In this document: positions 61,486-64,000 of the stretch, piece by piece
Layout: each line of letters begins with the position of its first letter
Position numbering within the stretch: the first letter of the stretch is position 1
From: Pedosphaera sp.
GTDB lineage: Bacteria; Verrucomicrobiota; Verrucomicrobiia; Limisphaerales; SXQI01
Assembly: GCA_025359965.1 (NCBI GenBank)
Contig: JANYDC010000159.1
Location: 37,702 to 101,701, forward strand
DNA length: 64,000 nucleotides
Direction: 5' to 3'
Translations under genes and position numbers: made by a program
Notes under the pieces: model-generated
Databases searched by the model: none
Told to the model about the DNA's origin: nothing
Seen by the model: the letters and a program-made list of their open reading frames with translations, nothing else

Positions 61486-64000
61486 TTAGTTACATTTGGG
61501 GACACCTTGGCCGCCGTTGCAGTAGCTTTCGAGCTTGGTGCAGATGGCAGAGCCTTCGTTCCAGGCGGTGGAGCCATATTTGACACATGTGCCAACGCCG
61601 TACTTCTTGAGCCAATTGTCACCAGCGGTGATGGTGTCGCAGATACCAGTGCTCTTACAGCCGTTGAGAACATTGAGCTTGCAGGCCGCCACTTGGCAGA
61701 ACATGGAGTAGCTCTTGTCAATAGTCTGTGAGCATCCCATCAGGGAGACGATCTGGCATTTGGTGTAGCACTTGCCGCCAATGGTCAGCGAGCAGCTAGA
61801 CCATTCGCAGGTGTGGCATTTCCAGTAGCTGTAGGTGTAAACACACTTGCACTTGTAGCCGAAGTTGTTGTTCTTCGATTCCTGACCGGCACTCAAGTTA
61901 ACCGTGAGCGGGTTGGTGGTGACGATGGATTGTCCATTGTAGCAGGAGGACACCTTAACGGTGTAGCATCCCGCTGGGAGGCAGCCCTTGAACTCGTAGT
62001 AACCGTTTGCATCGGTCGTGGCGGTGGCAATGACATAGCAGCCCTTGAGCAAGCTGACTTTGATGCCCTAGAGGACATCGTCGCCAGTATCCTTAATGCA
62101 GTTACCATTGGCGTCGCAGTAGACGTAGCCGCTAATCAAACCGCCCTTGTAAGCGAAGTTGGCTGTGCCCGTTCCGGTGCCGATGATGGTGACAGGTGTC
62201 GAAGAGGAGCCCGAGACAGCCAAACCGCCGGAGGTCGAGGGAACACTCACGGTGTAGCTGCCGGGTGCCAGGTTGTCGAACTTGTAGTTGCCCGATGCAT
62301 CCGTGGTCTTGGTGGCAACAACGCTGCCGTTGCTGTTCTTCAAGGTGACAAGCACCCCTGATAGCGGGGAGTTGTTGTCCGAGCAAACCACTTTGCCGGT
62401 GATATTACCTGTGACCGGGGTCTGAGGGTTACAATCAACTAGATCAATGTTGATGTCACCATGGGTTGTGCAGGAAATGGCAGCGCCAGTAGTCGGCTGG
62501 TGTGTCACCGTGACAGTGAACCAACCGGACGCACCAAAGTGGGTGTTCTTACCGTTGGCTCCGACACCAATTTGGAAGGCAGCCATGTAATCATTGATCG
62601 TGAGGATCGCACCGGCATATTTGCCCTGACCGGTGAGTGTGCCGGTGAAATCGGTGTAGTAACCCCATGTAGTTGGATCAATGGGGCCGTAAGGCTTATA
62701 GGCGCTGCTGCTGAGCTCTTTTTTGGGGCTGCCTGCAGGAGCAACTTTGGTGTAACCAGTGAATAGGAGGTCAACCAGCCACATTTTGGTTGCATCACTC
62801 TTGCTTACAGCTGTGCCGACCAAGCGTGCGGTTCCATCAAGGTTATCAATGAACTTCGCGGGTGTGGGGAACACGAAATCGGTGCCAATGCCAGGCAGAT
62901 AGATGGCATGACCAGCAGTGGTGGTGCACCTCGAATCGGGATCAGCTTGCACCACGCAGATGCAGTTGCCGATATCCACACTGGCCTTGGCCTCGACAGA
63001 ACAGCCAGTGACAGAAGTGACAATGACAGAATAATCCGTGTCGACAGTTGGCTTAACCGTGATGGAGGGGGTGGTGGCTCCGGTGTTCCAAAGGTAAGTT
63101 GCACCTGCACCAGCATCAGTGGTAACCGTCAGCGTCGCACTGTCACCCAAACAGATCACAGTGGATTTAACCGAGGCGGTGGGAAGAGGCTTGAGGGTGA
63201 CGGTGGCGGAGGCATCGTCCGAACAATACGTCGCCGTTGCTACGGTAATAGTATAGGTCGTAGTCGCATCAGGAGTAACCGTCAAGGTCGGGTCGGTGGA
63301 AACGATGGAACCGTTGACCGTCCAAACGAAGCTGGTGGGGTTGCCAGTGACAACTGGCGTGAGGGTGACGGTACCGCCAACACAAACGCTGGTGTTCTCC
63401 AACGAAACCGTGGGGAGCGGGTTAACAGTCACGTTGCCGATGCCGCTGCCTTTGCAACCGCCTTTGAAGACTTGCACGGTGTAAGGGCTTGAGGCGGAAG
63501 GTGTGACCGTAATCGATGGAGTGGTTTCACCATTGCTCCAAAGATAAGTAACATCAGGATCGCTGGGGGTTGCGGTCAGCATGGCTGAATAACCCGCACA
63601 AACAGCTGCATCGTTCACACTCACGGTCAGAGGAGGAAGGACTGTGAGAACCGCTGAACAGGTGGAGGTCTGGTTCTTGGAATCACTCACCACCACTGTG
63701 TAGGTGCCGGGAGCTGAAACTGTGATTTTGTCGGAAGTGGAGGAGAAACCTCCGGGACCGCTCCAAAGATAAGTGTATGTAGGGCTTCCATCAACGCCAG
63801 TGGCCGTAAAAGTGGCACTGCCGCCAGAGCAAACGGTCTGGGCGGTTTGGGGTGCGATGGAGCAGGACAAAGGAGGAAGGGGGCAAGTCACTTCAAGAAT
63901 GATCCATTGCCTGCTGTAGGTGTAACCGCCGAATGTGTAAGGGGGATAGGGATCATTCCACGCGGCGCCGCCATCAAGCAGCACTGCCTGACGTTCACCA
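61486..64000 (-). CDS. Large Ig-like/SdrD-like Cys-rich surface protein, partial, with one in-frame TAG
   Basis: The frame is open at the window edge (64000) and runs for about 640 codons to a TAG at 62068-62070, then continues in the same frame to 61486. Before the TAG: about five Ig-like/PKD-type repeats (VCSGGSATFTATG, VCAGYSAMLTATP, VCVGGTVTLTPVV, VICLGDSATLTVT), a Cys-bounded beta domain (CVVQADPDSRCTTTAGHAIY to ISCTTHGDINIDLVDC) and an SdrD B-like domain (NITGKVVCSDNNSPLSGVLV). A second SdrD B-like domain starts ISGYVYCDANGNCIKDTGDD, VL, TAG, GIKVSLLKGCYVIATATTDA. After it comes a very Cys-rich tail of about 100 residues (CVYTYSYWKCHTCEWSSCSL, CKLNVLNGCKSTGICDTITA). The TAG falls where such domains have a non-conserved residue (PLxGIKV pattern), and CAG to TAG is one transition. 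The start lies outside the window. It is probably an extracellular adhesin-like or matrix protein. Confidence 0.8.

Noticed and set aside
61813..62361. A 182-codon plus-strand ORF spanning the TAG in the surface-protein gene
   Set aside because: It is antisense to the repeat-rich protein, whose domains are clear on the minus strand. The apparent frame is a by-product of codon bias.

Overview
The window looks like chromosomal DNA of a flagellated member of the Verrucomicrobiota, or a close relative in the PVC group. The pointers are a planctomycete-type PSCyt1/DUF1549/DUF1553 protein paired with a DUF1501 protein, a PEP-CTERM exported protein, GxxExxY and four-helix-bundle genes flanked by short repeats, many REP/MITE-like palindromes between genes, and a typical flhBAF-fliA-mot-flg locus. 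This is inferred from gene content; there is no rRNA in the window to confirm it.

Layout. 0-8.4 kb: TypA/BipA, a two-domain CbiX chelatase-like protein, an atypical SDR lacking the catalytic Tyr, small hypotheticals, a frameshifted di-haem cytochrome c, and a scarred stretch. The scarred stretch holds a GxxExxY gene, a duplicated DUF1501 3' end and two remnants of a nucleotidyltransferase-type gene. 8.4-17.7 kb: minus-strand exported proteins (DUF1501, PSD1/cytochrome, a secreted protein, an FG-GAP/UnbV protein). 17.9-21.5 kb: a heterodimeric ABC exporter with one degenerate nucleotide site. 21.5-25 kb: coiled-coil/TPR protein, HNH nuclease, RelE/ParE-like toxin, tRNA-Glu and a repeat-rich gap. 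25-26.4 kb: PEP-CTERM protein and a second exported protein.

26.8-42.2 kb: one long minus-strand flagellar block in the order flhB, flhA, flhF, small membrane protein, fliA, motA, motB, small protein, flgF, flgG, flgA, flgH, flgI, flgJ (rod-binding part only), flgN, flgK, flgL. It covers the export gate, stator, sigma-28, rod, P/L rings and hook-filament junction. A MITE-like palindrome sits exactly between flgK and flgL, and no flhG is seen where it is often found. 42.2-43.9 kb: an Xre/RES toxin-antitoxin pair with a palindromic operator candidate, and a four-helix-bundle gene killed by two stop codons. 44-48.7 kb: a LolD-like ATPase with a giant FtsX-type permease, and a secreted beta-rich protein.

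48.8-52.8 kb: uvrC, a GmhA-like SIS isomerase and ilvD on the minus strand. 53-57.2 kb: DUF4331 secreted protein, TPR protein and HupE/UreJ-type membrane protein with an EF-hand-like loop; this is the best candidate here for an uncharacterised functional unit. 57.4-61.2 kb: a Tat-signal protein of unknown function, a DUF1015 protein, and a cation diffusion facilitator. 61.2-64 kb: tRNA-Leu(CAA), two strong terminators, and the 3' part of a large Ig-like/SdrD-like, Cys-rich surface protein that runs off the window and is interrupted by one in-frame TAG.

Several genes are visibly broken: cytochrome c, DUF1501 copy, nucleotidyltransferase remnants, four-helix-bundle gene, and the surface protein with an amber codon. 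These are real decay, rare recoding, or, for the homopolymer and single-base cases, possible sequence errors.
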